Source of the DNA: Acidobacteriota bacterium
Lineage (GTDB): Bacteria > Acidobacteriota > Thermoanaerobaculia > Gp7-AA8 > JAHWKK01
DNA length: 64,000 nucleotides
Direction: 5' to 3'
Assembly: GCA_019347945.1 (NCBI GenBank)
Contig: JAHWKK010000004.1
Coordinates: forward strand, 124,001 to 188,000
Below are positions 22,558-33,863 of the stretch, one piece after another. The position numbers and the translations under genes were made by a program. Each line of letters opens with the position of its first letter. Within the stretch, counting starts at the first letter, position 1. Below the pieces are notes generated by a model that saw only the letters and a list, made by a program, of their open reading frames with translations, was not told the origin of the DNA and ran no database searches.

Positions 22558-24455
22558 TGTACGACCTGATCGTCATCGGGGGTGGCCACGCCGGCGCTGA
22601 AGCCGCCTGGTTCGCCTCCCGCGCCGGCCTCCGCGTGGCCCTCCTCACCCTGTCGAAAGAGTCGATCGGCCGGATGTCCTGCAACCCCGCCATCGGCGGT
22701 CTCGCCAAAGGCCACCTCGTCAGGGAGATCGACGCCATGGGGGGGCTGATGAGCCTCGCCGCCGACGCCGCCGGGATCCAGTTCAAAACCCTCAACCGAT
22801 CCAAAGGTCCCGCCGTCCAAGGCCCCCGCGCCCAATGCGACCGAACCCTCTATGCCGCGTTCGTCCGTACCACCCTCGAGCGACTCGAAAACCTCGCTCT
22901 CTTCGATGCACGCGTCTCCCGAATCCTCGTCAGGCGCGACCGCGTCGAGGGCGTCGCGCTCGACGGCGGTCAGACACTCCATGCTCCCGCCATCATCGTG
23001 ACCACCGGCACCTTCCTCCGGGGCCTCATGCATACTGGCGAAACCCGCACAGAGGGGGGACGCTACGGCGAACCCCGCTCCGAGGGACTCTCCGACTCCC
23101 TCCGCACACTCGGGTTGCGACTCGGCCGGCTCAAGACCGGTACTCCACCCCGCATCGAAGCATCGTCGGTCGATTTCACCCTCCTCGCACCCGATCACGG
23201 CGACCCGGATCCCCGGCCCTTCTCCATCGAATCGAAGACCCCCCCCATCAATCAGGCCCTCTGCTGGATCACCCATACCAACGAGCAGACACACCAGGTA
23301 ATCGTCTCGAACCTCCACCGATCCCCGATGTTCTCCGGACAGATCGAGGGAACAGGACCTCGGTATTGTCCCTCGATCGAAGACAAGGTCGTCCGCTTTC
23401 GAGACAAAACCAGCCACCATGTCTTCGTCGAGCCCGAAGGCCTCCACGAGCCGTGGCTCTATCTCAACGGCATCTCGACGTCACTTCCCGCCGACGTGCA
23501 GGACACCGTCGTCCGATCCCTCCCGGGCTTCGGGAACGCCGCCATCGCGCGGTACGGCTACGCCGTCGAATACGATTTCGTCAACCCGAATCAGCTCGCC
23601 CCGACGCTCGAAGTGCACGGAATTCGAGGGCTCTTCCTCGCCGGTCAGATCAATGGAACCTCCGGCTACGAGGAGGCTGCCGCCCAGGGTATGATCGCAG
23701 GCATCAACGCCGTCCTTCAGCATCACGACCGCGACCCCCTCATCCTCTCCCGCGATCTCGCCTACACCGGCGTTCTCGTCGACGATCTCATCACCCTCGG
23801 AACCGAAGAACCCTACAGGATGCTCACCTCCCGCGCCGAATACCGCCTCCTGCTCGGATGCGACACCGTCTACCAGCGCCTCTCCCCTCTGGCGATGTCG
23901 CTCGGAATCCTCTCCGGACGACGCGCCGGGCTCATCCGGGATCGCCTCGAGCGGGAAGCCGCCGGCAGCAGGGCCGTCGCCGAAACCAGCTTTCGACCCG
24001 ACCAGGAGACGAGCGCCTGGCTCGAAAGCCTCGAGCTCCCCATCAGCTCCGAAACGACCCTTTCTGCGCTTCTGCAGCGCCGAAATGCATCGCTGGACCG
24101 CCTGATCGAGTCCGCCCGCTCCACCGGGCGCCTCGAGGAACTGCGTAAAGCCCTCGAGCCTCTCTCCCGCGAAGAGCTCGACGGCGTCGTCAATCAGGCG
24201 AGATACAGCGGATATATCGAGCGCCAGAAAAAGGATGCCGAACGCGTCCGACGGGATCATGACCTACCGATTTCGGAACCATTCGAGTTCAATCGCCCCG
24301 GCCTTTCCGCCGAAGTCGTCGAGAAACTGAATGCCTTCAGACCTCGCACTCTGGGACAAGCTGCCAGAATCCCCGGAGTCACTCCTGCTGCCGTCTCCAT
24401 CCTTCGGATGCATCTCGCAAGAAATGAACAGAGCCGCGCAGCAAGCCAGGTTTGA
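22557..24455 (+). CDS. mnmG: tRNA uridine-5-carboxymethylaminomethyl modification enzyme MnmG
   Basis: 632 residues, FAD enzyme that works with MnmE on wobble U34. The N-terminal dinucleotide fold is YDLIVIGGGHAGAEAAWFAS. Signature stretches SCNPAIGGLAKGHLVREIDA and the Cys-containing RYCPSIEDKVVRF are present, as is GQINGTSGYEEAAAQG. The GTG at 22557 leaves only one residue before the fold, and the likely ribosome-binding region lies inside parS site 2. It overlaps rsmG by about 32 bases. Confidence 0.97.
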   Translation: MYDLIVIGGGHAGAEAAWFASRAGLRVALLTLSKESIGRMSCNPAIGGLAKGHLVREIDAMGGLMSLAADAAGIQFKTLNRSKGPAVQGPRAQCDRTLYAAFVRTTLERLENLALFDARVSRILVRRDRVEGVALDGGQTLHAPAIIVTTGTFLRGLMHTGETRTEGGRYGEPRSEGLSDSLRTLGLRLGRLKTGTPPRIEASSVDFTLLAPDHGDPDPRPFSIESKTPPINQALCWITHTNEQTHQVIVSNLHRSPMFSGQIEGTGPRYCPSIEDKVVRFRDKTSHHVFVEPEGLHEPWLYLNGISTSLPADVQDTVVRSLPGFGNAAIARYGYAVEYDFVNPNQLAPTLEVHGIRGLFLAGQINGTSGYEEAAAQGMIAGINAVLQHHDRDPLILSRDLAYTGVLVDDLITLGTEEPYRMLTSRAEYRLLLGCDTVYQRLSPLAMSLGILSGRRAGLIRDRLEREAAGSRAVAETSFRPDQETSAWLESLELPISSETTLSALLQRRNASLDRLIESARSTGRLEELRKALEPLSREELDGVVNQARYSGYIERQKKDAERVRRDHDLPISEPFEFNRPGLSAEVVEKLNAFRPRTLGQAARIPGVTPAAVSILRMHLARNEQSRAASQV

Positions 24456-24987
24456 GGAGCTCCTCCGCGAGTGGGCCGCTCGCGTGAGCCTCATCGGCCC
24501 TGCTGCGCTCCGACAGCTCGACCTCCACATCGAGGAAGCGAGGCTCGCTGGTTCTCTCCTCCAGCCGAGCGGTGAGGTGCTCGACTTCGGCAGCGGAAAC
24601 GGACTCCCCGGAATCCCGATGGCGATCGATCATCCGGAAGCGCGCTTCCACCTGGTGGAATCGGATCAGAAGAAATGGGCGTTCCTCAAACACGTCGTCC
24701 GGGAGTGCGGGATCAACGCCGAGGTGCACGGAGTGCGGCTCGAGCGGATGATCGAAAAAGGCGAGCTCGAATCGCGGATCGACCTGATCGTTTCGCGTGC
24801 GGTCGGAAGACCGCGCGACTGGATGCCCGCGGCGCGATCCCTGCTTCGACCCGGCGCGCGCGTGGCACTGCTCGCAACCTCGGCGACCGCGCCACAGGTC
24901 GACGGCTATGAGATCGTTCGGCGTGAACCGCTGCCGAGGGGAGACAAACAGGAGCTCGTAATCTACGAGCTCGACGGGAAGCGATGA
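24424..24987 (+). CDS. rsmG: 16S rRNA (guanine527-N7)-methyltransferase RsmG
   Basis: 187 residues from the ATG at 24424; the AdoMet motif is VLDFGSGNGLPGIPMAI, with the conserved VSRAVG segment later. The N-terminus is shorter than in E. coli RsmG (about 207 residues). An earlier in-frame ATG at 24331 would deepen the overlap with mnmG and adds no recognisable homology. The stop overlaps the parA start (ATGA). Loss of this enzyme is known to give low-level streptomycin resistance. Confidence 0.92.
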   Translation: MNRAAQQARFEELLREWAARVSLIGPAALRQLDLHIEEARLAGSLLQPSGEVLDFGSGNGLPGIPMAIDHPEARFHLVESDQKKWAFLKHVVRECGINAEVHGVRLERMIEKGELESRIDLIVSRAVGRPRDWMPAARSLLRPGARVALLATSATAPQVDGYEIVRREPLPRGDKQELVIYELDGKR

Positions 24988-25748
24988 CGAGAATCATTTC
25001 GATCACGAATCAGAAGGGTGGCGTGGGAAAGACGACCACCGCCATCAATCTCGCCGCCTCGCTCGCGGTCCTCGAACGGAAGGTGCTACTGGTCGATCTC
25101 GACCCCCAGGCGAACGCGACATCCGGACTCGGATTTCCAAAGGACGAGGCCGACTCGATCTACCCCGTTCTCCTCGGTGAGATCGATGCGGATCAGGTGC
25201 TCCTCCATACTGATCTCGAGTTTCTGATGCTCCTTCCGTCGTCGACGGGGCTGGTCGGGGCCGAGCTCGATCTGGCCCGGATGGAGAATCCCCAGTTCCG
25301 GTTGCAGAAGGCGCTGAGGTCTGTCGCAGCAGCGTTCGAATTTGTGATCATCGATTCGCCTCCATCGCTTAACCTACTGACTATAAATGGTTTATGTGCT
25401 GCCGATGGGGTGATGGTACCGATTCAAAGCGAGTACTTCGCGCTCGAAGGAGTCTCCCAGCTGGTCCAGACAGTGGAGCGGGTCAGGGAGGTTCTGAACC
25501 CGGAGCTCGAGATCGAGGGGGTTCTCATCACCATGGAAGACGACCGGATGAATCTGTCACGGCAGGTGGGCATCGAGATCCGTGAGTTCTTCGGGGAGAA
25601 AGTGTACGAGACCGTAGTGCCGCGGAACGTCAAGCTCGCCGAGGCTCCGAGCTTCGGTAAACCGGTGGCGCTGTACGACATCAGGTCGCGCGGCGCCGAG
25701 GCGTATCTGGGCCTGGCGCGGGAAGTGATCGCGGGGGTTCGCGGATGA
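24984..25748 (+). CDS. parA: Chromosome-partitioning ATPase ParA (Soj)
   Basis: 254 residues. Deviant Walker A KGGVGKTTTAINLAASL at residue 11, Walker A' VLLVDLDPQANAT and Walker B FVIIDSPPSLNLL are all present. The short N-terminus without a helix-turn-helix marks a chromosomal Soj-type ParA. It acts with ParB and the two nearby parS sites in origin segregation. ATGA overlaps on both sides. Confidence 0.97.
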   Translation: MTRIISITNQKGGVGKTTTAINLAASLAVLERKVLLVDLDPQANATSGLGFPKDEADSIYPVLLGEIDADQVLLHTDLEFLMLLPSSTGLVGAELDLARMENPQFRLQKALRSVAAAFEFVIIDSPPSLNLLTINGLCAADGVMVPIQSEYFALEGVSQLVQTVERVREVLNPELEIEGVLITMEDDRMNLSRQVGIEIREFFGEKVYETVVPRNVKLAEAPSFGKPVALYDIRSRGAEAYLGLAREVIAGVRG

Positions 25749-26689
25749 AGGAGAGAAAAGGCGTGACGAAGAAAACGAGAACGGCGAAGAAAGAGGCGAA
25801 GGGCGGGTCGGGATCAGCGCGGGGACGGAAGGCGCTCGGAAGAGGCCTGAGCAATCTCATCCCATCGGCGGGCTCGAGTGCCGGTTCGGCCAGAATCGGA
25901 TCGCCGACGACCGTGCGGATCGACCAGGTGGAGACGAACCCGCTGCAGCCGCGAACGCAGTTCGACGAATCCTCGCTCGAGGAGCTCACGGCCAGCATCG
26001 CCGAGCACGGCGTCATCCAGCCGGTGGTCGTCACGAAGGTCGGCGCCGGCCGGTACCGGTTGATCGCCGGTGAGAGGCGGCTGCGGGCCGCTGCCCGCGC
26101 GGGGCTGAAGGAAGTTCCGGTCGTGGAGCGGCCGGACAAAGGCGAGGCGGAAAATCTCGCCGTGGCCTTGATCGAGAACGTTCAGCGCGAAGGGCTGAAC
26201 GCGATCGACGAAGCGCGGGCGTACGAGCGGCTGCACGACCAGTTCGGGCTGACCCAGGAACAGATCTCCGCGCGGGTTGGCAAGAACCGTTCGACAGTCG
26301 CCAATCTCGTCCGGCTCCTCAAGCTTCCGGTCGGTGTGCAGCAGATGGTGGAGTCGGGCGAACTTTCGAGCGGGCATGCACGCGCACTTCTGGCGATCGA
26401 TTCGGCCTCGAAGCAGCAGGATCTGGCCCGGCAGATCGTGAGGCGGGGACTCAACGTCCGACAAACCGAAGCGCTCGTTGCCGAGTCCGGTTCCTCACCT
26501 CGCAAAGCCACAGCCCCGGAAAAGGATGTCCATACGCGCGATGCCGAGGAGCGGCTGACGCGAGCCCTCCAGACGAAGGTCGAGATCGATCGTCGCCGAA
26601 AAGGGGGTACGATAAAGGTCCGTTTCGGCAGCGAGGAAGAGCTGATCCGGCTCTTCGAAAAACTGACGGGTCAACGGAGGAACCGATGA
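25745..26689 (+). CDS. parB: Chromosome-partitioning protein ParB (Spo0J)
   Basis: 314 residues. A basic N-terminus (KKTRTAKKEAKGGS) with the LGRGLSNLIP ParA-contact motif is followed by the CTP-binding ParB/Srx region, with IEQ-like ERRLRAA and LIENVQREGLNAIDEA. The helix-turn-helix is GLTQEQISARVGKNRSTVAN, and a C-terminal dimerisation domain closes the protein. It binds parS and loads SMC in other bacteria. Its stop overlaps the bactofilin start. Confidence 0.96.
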   Translation: MKERKGVTKKTRTAKKEAKGGSGSARGRKALGRGLSNLIPSAGSSAGSARIGSPTTVRIDQVETNPLQPRTQFDESSLEELTASIAEHGVIQPVVVTKVGAGRYRLIAGERRLRAAARAGLKEVPVVERPDKGEAENLAVALIENVQREGLNAIDEARAYERLHDQFGLTQEQISARVGKNRSTVANLVRLLKLPVGVQQMVESGELSSGHARALLAIDSASKQQDLARQIVRRGLNVRQTEALVAESGSSPRKATAPEKDVHTRDAEERLTRALQTKVEIDRRRKGGTIKVRFGSEEELIRLFEKLTGQRRNR

Positions 26690-27066
26690 AAGGCAAAACA
26701 GGGGAGCTCAACGGATTTCTCGATCGGGGCTCAGCCTTCAGGGGCGAGCTCGAGTTCGAGGACACGATGCGTATCGACGGGAAGTTCAACGGCAAGATCG
26801 TTTCGAAGAACGAGCTCATCGTTGGCGAGAGCGCATCGATCGAAGGGGAAGTGCATGTAGGCCGCATCGCGATCGGCGGCACTGTGAACGGGAAGATCAT
26901 CGCGGCGGACCGGATCGAGATCCACCGATCGGGAAAAGTATACGGCGACATCCGCACGCCCAAGCTGATCATCGAAGAGGGAGCGATCTTCGAGGGGAGC
27001 TGCAGCATGGGCAAGCAATCGCTCGAAGCCGTTCCGAGGGTCGAAAACCGACACGCAGCGAACTGA
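26686..27066 (+). CDS. Bactofilin family polymer-forming cytoskeletal protein
   Basis: 126 residues with the right-handed beta-helical DUF583 core (FEDTMRIDGKFNGKIVSKNE, then VGESASIEGEVHVGRIAIGG). Bactofilins polymerise without nucleotide. In Myxococcus, bactofilin filaments position ParAB at the cell poles, so the ATGA coupling to parB here fits a role in origin placement; that is inference. The N-terminus is short and has no membrane segment. Confidence 0.94.
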   Translation: MKGKTGELNGFLDRGSAFRGELEFEDTMRIDGKFNGKIVSKNELIVGESASIEGEVHVGRIAIGGTVNGKIIAADRIEIHRSGKVYGDIRTPKLIIEEGAIFEGSCSMGKQSLEAVPRVENRHAAN

Positions 27067-27207
27067 TTCGGCTAGAGGAATTTGTCCGCAGAACGGGAGA
27101 TTTAGGAAGTGCGCTCGGGGGGAGCCGCGGCCGGCTGCTCACCCTCGAAATCACCATCGTCCGGCGCTCAGCCCCGACAAAACCGAGCAACAACCTTTTC
27201 GTCAATA

Positions 27208-27636
27208 ATGGACCTGAAACCTGACCTCACGCTGCTCGTGATCGCCGCGATCTTCATCGCGACGTACTTCATCGTGAAGCGTTTTCTGGTGGAGCCCATC
27301 ACCGAAGTCCTCGACTGGCGCGCCTCCAGAGTTCACGAAGCGGATGAGATGTACGAGGATGCGATCGCGCGTCTCCACGAGTCCACCGAGGAAGCATCGA
27401 AGAAGTTGGGGGAAGCGAGACGCGAAGCAGCCGAGGTTCGCGACCGGCATCGCAGCGAAGCCGGCGCGCTCCGGGACTCTCGACTGGGAGAAGTTCGGGA
27501 GGACGCGACTCGAATGATCGATCAGGCCGACAGCGAGCTCTCCCAGGAAGTCTCGTCGATTCGTTCCTCTCTCGAGAGCGAGTCCGAGAACCTCGCCGCC
27601 GAAATGGTGCAGCGCATCCTCGGGAGGAAGTCTTGA
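27208..27636 (+). CDS. ATP synthase F0 subunit b'
   Basis: 142 residues from ATG 27208. One N-terminal membrane helix (LTLLVIAAIFIATYFIVKRF) is followed by a long charged coiled coil, as in peripheral-stalk b-type subunits. A second b-type gene follows at once, so this is the shorter b' partner of a heterodimeric stalk. The frame is open upstream to 27109, but that part lacks stalk-like sequence. It opens the ATP synthase cluster 141 bases after the bactofilin gene. Confidence 0.88.
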   Translation: MDLKPDLTLLVIAAIFIATYFIVKRFLVEPITEVLDWRASRVHEADEMYEDAIARLHESTEEASKKLGEARREAAEVRDRHRSEAGALRDSRLGEVREDATRMIDQADSELSQEVSSIRSSLESESENLAAEMVQRILGRKS

Positions 27637-28319
27637 CCCGGCGGCTGATCGTCTCCATCGCTCTTGTCGCCTGTCCCGCCTATGCCGTCATGGCGCAGGA
27701 GACCGTCGAGCAGGACGTCGAGCTCGTCGCTCCCGAATCCGAGCAGACAGGCAGTATTGCTCATGGCTCCGAGCAGGAAGCTCGCGAGGAGTTTCTCGGC
27801 GAGGAACATGCTGACGAGGCGCATGGATCGGAGACATTTCTCGGCATTCCGGTCTGGATCTGGAAGCTCGCCAACATGATTCTGTTCATCTGGGTGCTCT
27901 GGCGGCTGCTCAGGAAGCCGTTCTGGACCTTTTTTGCCAACAGGAAGAAGGACATCGCAGAATCGCTGGAGACCGCCGCCGAGCGGAAGGAACGCGCCGA
28001 GCGGATGGAGAGTGAGATCCGGGAGCGACTCGACAAGCTGGAAGAGGAGATCGAGGGGATTCGTCAGCGCGCGGCCGAGGATGGCGAGCGGATCTCGCGC
28101 GAGATCGCGGCCAACGCGGAACGCGACACCGAAAAGGTCCGGCGGGCTGCACAGGCGGAGATCGAACAGCGGCTTCGAAACGCCCGGCAGGAGCTGCGCT
28201 CCGAGGCGGCGAGGCTCGCCGCTGAGCGCGCCAGCCAGATCGTCGAAAGCACAATTACCGAATCGGATCGCCGGAAAGCCTTCGAAGCCGGAATCGAGCA
28301 GCTCGAGGTGAAGGGATGA
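27633..28319 (+). CDS. atpF: ATP synthase F0 subunit b with signal peptide
   Basis: 228 residues from a TTG that overlaps the b' stop and follows GGGAGGAAG. A predicted signal peptide (LIVSIALVACPAYAVMA) is followed by an acidic, His-containing exported segment of about 50 residues. A membrane helix comes next (VWIWKLANMILFIWVLWRLL), then the stalk coiled coil. The N-terminal exported extension is absent in the E. coli b subunit. The protein would span the inner membrane with the coil in the cytosol, bound to the delta subunit. Confidence 0.9.
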   Translation: MTRRLIVSIALVACPAYAVMAQETVEQDVELVAPESEQTGSIAHGSEQEAREEFLGEEHADEAHGSETFLGIPVWIWKLANMILFIWVLWRLLRKPFWTFFANRKKDIAESLETAAERKERAERMESEIRERLDKLEEEIEGIRQRAAEDGERISREIAANAERDTEKVRRAAQAEIEQRLRNARQELRSEAARLAAERASQIVESTITESDRRKAFEAGIEQLEVKG

Positions 28320-28849
28320 TCCGCTCTTTCGCGCGACCGTATGCGAAGGCGGTTCTCGACGTCGCCGGTTCGACCGACGCCGCCGCTTCACTGTCGGCGG
28401 AGATAGCGACCTTCCGGGATTCGCTCGAGCGATCCGAAGATCTTCGCGGTGTGTTTGCGACTCCCGGGATCGACATCGAGCGGAAGGAATCGCTCGTCCG
28501 AGAGATCGCATCGCGTCTCGGCCTGTCGGACCTCGCGCAGCGCACGCTGATCGTTCTGACGCGAAACCGCCGGATCAACGACGTTGGAGCGATTCTCGAT
28601 GCGCTGACCGCACTGATCAACGAAAAACGTGGAATCGTCATCGCCGACGTCGTCGCTGCGGAAGAGTTGGACGAGGCGGGGAAATCCCGCCTCGCGAAAG
28701 CGCTGTCGAAGCGCTTCGGGCGGGAGGTCGAGTTGCGCCTCTCGACCGATCCGACGCTGCTGGGCGGTTTCGTGGCGAAGCTCGAAAGCGAAGTTTACGA
28801 TGCCTCGGTCAGAGGGCGAATGACCCGCATGCGCGAGAGCGTGAGCTGA
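28316..28849 (+). CDS. atpH: ATP synthase F1 subunit delta
   Basis: 177 residues, usual length. The N-terminal domain starts [16 protein letters not shown], and the C-terminal domain has [20 protein letters not shown], the family signature. It links the peripheral stalk to F1. ATGA overlap with atpF, 19 bases before atpA. Confidence 0.94.
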   Translation: MIRSFARPYAKAVLDVAGSTDAAASLSAEIATFRDSLERSEDLRGVFATPGIDIERKESLVREIASRLGLSDLAQRTLIVLTRNRRINDVGAILDALTALINEKRGIVIADVVAAEELDEAGKSRLAKALSKRFGREVELRLSTDPTLLGGFVAKLESEVYDASVRGRMTRMRESVS

Positions 28850-28868
28850 GGAGCTCAAGGAGAGTCAG

Positions 28869-30419
28869 ATGGCAGTGGACCTGAAAGCAGAAGAGATCAC
28901 CGAGATCATCCGCCGGCAGATCGCCGGGTTCGACGAAGGTGTCGATGTCGCGGAGGTCGGCACGGTGCTGTCGGTCGGCGACGGCATCGCACGCATCTAT
29001 GGACTCGATCGCGTGATGGCGAACGAGATGCTCGAGTTCCCTCACGGCGTTTTCGGCCTCGCGTTGAACCTCGAGGAGGACAACGTGGGAGCCGTGCTCA
29101 TGGGCGAAACCAGCCACGTTCGAGAAGGCGATCAGGTCCGCCGCACGGGCAAGATTATCTCGGTTCCGGCAGGCCCCGCGATGGTGGGACGGGTCGTCGA
29201 CCCGCTCGGGCAGCCGATCGACGGCAAGGGGCCCATCGAAGCCACCGAGCAGTATCCGATCGAGCGGATCGCGCCGGGCGTCATCGACCGGCAGCCCGTC
29301 AAGGAACCGATGCAGACCGGGCTCAAAGCGATCGACGCGATGATTCCGATCGGACGAGGCCAGCGTGAGCTGATCATCGGAGACCGCCAGACCGGGAAAA
29401 CCGCCATCGCAATCGACACCATCATCAATCAGAAGGGACAGGGACTCATCTGCGTCTACGTCGCGATCGGCCAGAAGAAGTCGACCGTCGCGCAGGTGGT
29501 CCGCACCCTCGAAGAGTTCGGCGCGATGGAGCACACGATCGTCGTCAGCGCCTCGGCCTCCGAGCCCGCCCCTCTGCAGTTCCTCGCACCCTACGCCGGA
29601 TGCGCGCTCGGCGAGTACTTCATGTACAACGGCCAGCACGCCCTCTGCATCTACGACGATCTTTCCAAGCACGCACAGGCATATCGCGAGATTTCGCTGC
29701 TGCTTCGTCGTCCCCCCGGCCGTGAGGCCTACCCAGGCGACGTTTTCTATCTTCACTCGAGACTGCTCGAGCGCGCTGCCAAGCTCAGCGATGCCAATGG
29801 AGGGGGATCGCTCACCGCTCTGCCGTTCATCGAGACCCAGGCGGGCGACGTGTCGGCGTATATTCCGACCAACGTCATCTCGATTACCGACGGCCAGATC
29901 TATCTCGAGACCGACCTCTTTCACTCCGGAGTGCGGCCGGCGGTCAACGTCGGCCTGTCGGTCTCCCGGGTCGGCGGGGCCGCGCAGATTCGAGCGATGC
30001 GCCAGATCTCGGGCACGCTCCGTCTCGATCTGGCGCAGTACCGCGAGCTGGCTGCATTCGCCCAGTTCGGGTCGGACCTCGACAAGGCGACCCAGTCGCA
30101 GCTGAATCGTGGTAAGCGACTCGTCGAGATTCTCAAGCAGAAGCAATACTCGCCACTCCCCGTCGAGCTCCAGGTCATGTCCGTTTTCGCAGGCACCCAG
30201 GGATTTCTCGATGACCTCGAGGTCGAGAAGGTCCTTCCGTTCGAAGCCGACCTGCACCGCCACCTTCAGGATGAGAGGAGCGATCTTCTCGAGCGCGTCC
30301 GCACCGCGAAGAAGGTCGACGACGACATGGTCGCCGAGATGAAGGACACGATCAGCGACTTCAAGCAGACATGGGTTGCGGACAACGCGGATCAGGAGGC
30401 GGTCGCCGCGAGTGCCTAG
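28869..30419 (+). CDS. atpA: ATP synthase F1 subunit alpha
   Basis: 516 residues, complete. Walker A is [15 protein letters not shown], and the alpha-specific arginine region [17 protein letters not shown] and [20 protein letters not shown] are present. SD-like AAGGAGAG lies just before the ATG. Together with beta it forms the catalytic hexamer. Confidence 0.98.
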   Translation: MAVDLKAEEITEIIRRQIAGFDEGVDVAEVGTVLSVGDGIARIYGLDRVMANEMLEFPHGVFGLALNLEEDNVGAVLMGETSHVREGDQVRRTGKIISVPAGPAMVGRVVDPLGQPIDGKGPIEATEQYPIERIAPGVIDRQPVKEPMQTGLKAIDAMIPIGRGQRELIIGDRQTGKTAIAIDTIINQKGQGLICVYVAIGQKKSTVAQVVRTLEEFGAMEHTIVVSASASEPAPLQFLAPYAGCALGEYFMYNGQHALCIYDDLSKHAQAYREISLLLRRPPGREAYPGDVFYLHSRLLERAAKLSDANGGGSLTALPFIETQAGDVSAYIPTNVISITDGQIYLETDLFHSGVRPAVNVGLSVSRVGGAAQIRAMRQISGTLRLDLAQYRELAAFAQFGSDLDKATQSQLNRGKRLVEILKQKQYSPLPVELQVMSVFAGTQGFLDDLEVEKVLPFEADLHRHLQDERSDLLERVRTAKKVDDDMVAEMKDTISDFKQTWVADNADQEAVAASA

Positions 30420-31263
30420 TACGATCGACATCAGACGCCGGATCCGCAGCGTCAAGAACACGCAGCAGATCACGAAGGCCATGAAGATGGTCGCAGCGGC
30501 GAAGTTGCGTCGCGCCCAGGAAAGAATCACGTCGGCGCGTCCTTATGCCGCCGCGCTGCACGAAGTGCTCAGCTCCGTGACCGCGCGGGCCGATCTCGAT
30601 GAACATCCGCTTCTGAAGGTCCGACCGGAGCAGAACGTCCTGCTCATCATCGTGAGCGGAGACAAAGGTCTCGCAGGCGCATTCAACGCGAACGTCATCA
30701 AGCAGGCGCAGAAGGCGATCACCCAGCGTGGCTGGGAGACGGTCGAGCTGATGCCGATCGGCCGAAAAGGGGCGGACTTCTTTCGTCGCCGCACCATCCC
30801 GATCCGACATCAGGAGACGAATCTCTTTCAGGCGTTCTCGATCGAGAATGCGCGGGAGCTCGCCCAGATCGCGATCGACGACTACGCCGAAAGCAAGTAC
30901 GACGCAGTCTACGTTGCATACAACGAATTCCAGTCGGTGATCGCGCAGGTCGTGCGGATCGAGAAGCTCCTTCCGGTCGAGCGCGTCGAATCCGAAACCC
31001 CCGAAGTCGACTATCTCTATGAGCCCTCGCCCAGGGAAATCCTCGAGCAATTGCTCCCCAAACATATCGAGTTTCAGATCTACAAGGTCCTGCTCGAGTC
31101 GGCGGCCGCGGAACAGGGCGCGCGGATGACCGCGATGGACTCGGCGTCGAAGAACGCCGGCGAGATGATCGAAAGCCTGACGCTGCAATACAACAGAATC
31201 CGGCAGGCGTCGATCACGAATGAAATCATTGAAATCGTGTCCGGGGCCTCGGCTCTCGGATAG
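30412..31263 (+). CDS. atpG: ATP synthase F1 subunit gamma
   Basis: 283 residues from the GTG at 30412, which overlaps the end of atpA by eight bases. The conserved N-terminus [20 protein letters not shown] begins one residue after the Pro that follows the start. The C-terminal rotor helix is [20 protein letters not shown]. It is the central rotating shaft. Upstream in-frame codons lie inside atpA and were not used. Confidence 0.96.
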   Translation: MPSTIDIRRRIRSVKNTQQITKAMKMVAAAKLRRAQERITSARPYAAALHEVLSSVTARADLDEHPLLKVRPEQNVLLIIVSGDKGLAGAFNANVIKQAQKAITQRGWETVELMPIGRKGADFFRRRTIPIRHQETNLFQAFSIENARELAQIAIDDYAESKYDAVYVAYNEFQSVIAQVVRIEKLLPVERVESETPEVDYLYEPSPREILEQLLPKHIEFQIYKVLLESAAAEQGARMTAMDSASKNAGEMIESLTLQYNRIRQASITNEIIEIVSGASALG

Positions 31264-32778
<1,515 letters not shown>

Positions 32779-32782
32779 GACG

Positions 32783-33199
32783 ATGGCCGACGGAAATCAG
32801 AGTCTCTCCCTGACGGTGGTGACGAGGGAGCGCCAGGTCCTCGAGGCCGAGGTCGAGGAGGTCGTCCTCCCGGCATACCACGGCTATCTCGGAGTATTGC
32901 CGGGTCATACTCCGCTGCTCGCGGCGCTGCGCGTCGGCACGATGACCTACCGGCAGGGAGGTAAAGAGGAGCACCTGGTGATTCGCTGGGGGTTCGCCGA
33001 GATCCTTCCGAATAGAGTGATCGTTCTCGCCGAGGGAGCGACCCGTCCCTCGGAGATCGACGTCACCACCGCGGAACGGATGAAAGCGGAGGCGGAAACG
33101 GAGCTCGCCGATCTCGCCTCGCATGATGAGGGATTCAACGCAGCTCAGGCCAAGCTCGAGGAATCGGTCAGCATGATCTCGCTGGCGCGGCGCGGCTGA
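32783..33199 (+). CDS. atpC: ATP synthase F1 subunit epsilon
   Basis: 138 residues. The beta-sandwich N-terminal domain has LPAYHGYLGVLPGHTPLLAA and a helical C-terminus follows. It regulates rotation. Four bases after the atpD stop. The last gene of the cluster; the a and c subunit genes are not in the window. Confidence 0.95.
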   Translation: MADGNQSLSLTVVTRERQVLEAEVEEVVLPAYHGYLGVLPGHTPLLAALRVGTMTYRQGGKEEHLVIRWGFAEILPNRVIVLAEGATRPSEIDVTTAERMKAEAETELADLASHDEGFNAAQAKLEESVSMISLARRG

Positions 33200-33209
33200 C
33201 CGGAGCCGA

Positions 33210-33863
33210 ATGTCTCGCCCCCCTCAAAGCTGGGACACGACCATCCGAAGGCGGAGCAAAGACGTCGCTCACGACATCAAGACTCCGATCAACATTGCCG
33301 TGCTCAATCTGGAGCTCCTCCGGATGTCGCTGCTTCGCGAGCCAGATCCCGATCAGAAGCGTCTCGAACATTGCGCTTCGGCGGAACGCGAGCTCCGGCG
33401 CATTGCGCAGATCATGGACGCTCTGTTCTCGCTCCTCGGAGTCGAGCACGATGAATCCGAGTCGCGTGTCTCGCCGATTATTTCGGAGGTTGCCCGGGAG
33501 CTGGGCATCTCACTGAAGGTCAGTCGTGAATCCAGTAATGAATTCAAGGCGCGGGTCCCCGAGGCGGTTCTGAGGAAGCTGGCTGAGAATGTTCTCTCGG
33601 GGGGAGGAGATGCGCTCGAGGGCGCGGAGGCCACCTTCGAGGCTGAACAGGAGCAATTTCGGCTGACGATCCGTGGAGCTCCGCGCGATTCAGCGGAAAT
33701 AGGAAAGATTTTCAAGTTCTACTACACTGACGCTTCGCAGAAGCCCCGGCTCGAGCTTGCAACGGCGCGCTTGATGGCGGAGGCGTTTGGTGGTTCCTTG
33801 CAAATGGAACATGCCGAGGACGAAACGGCTTTTATTCTCGAGATGCCGGGAAGGGCGGAATGA
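33210..33863 (+). CDS. Degenerate histidine-kinase-like protein
   Basis: 217 residues, no membrane segment and no sensor domain. An H-box is present at about residues 18-27 (VAHDIKTPIN), followed by a helical dimerisation region. In the ATPase part the N-box is lost (LAENVLSGGGDAL in place of an NAxK core) and the DxGxG motif is missing. Only a late G2-like LELATARLMAEAFGGSL remains. It may act as a phosphotransfer or phosphatase partner rather than an active kinase. It overlaps the following response-regulator gene by four bases (ATGA), so the two are surely one system. Confidence 0.8.
   Translation: MSRPPQSWDTTIRRRSKDVAHDIKTPINIAVLNLELLRMSLLREPDPDQKRLEHCASAERELRRIAQIMDALFSLLGVEHDESESRVSPIISEVARELGISLKVSRESSNEFKARVPEAVLRKLAENVLSGGGDALEGAEATFEAEQEQFRLTIRGAPRDSAEIGKIFKFYYTDASQKPRLELATARLMAEAFGGSLQMEHAEDETAFILEMPGRAE

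Noticed and set aside
21537-22804. Proline/arginine-rich minus-strand frames opposite mnmE and the parS gap
   Set aside because: Composition-driven shadows of a G-rich coding strand, with no known domain.
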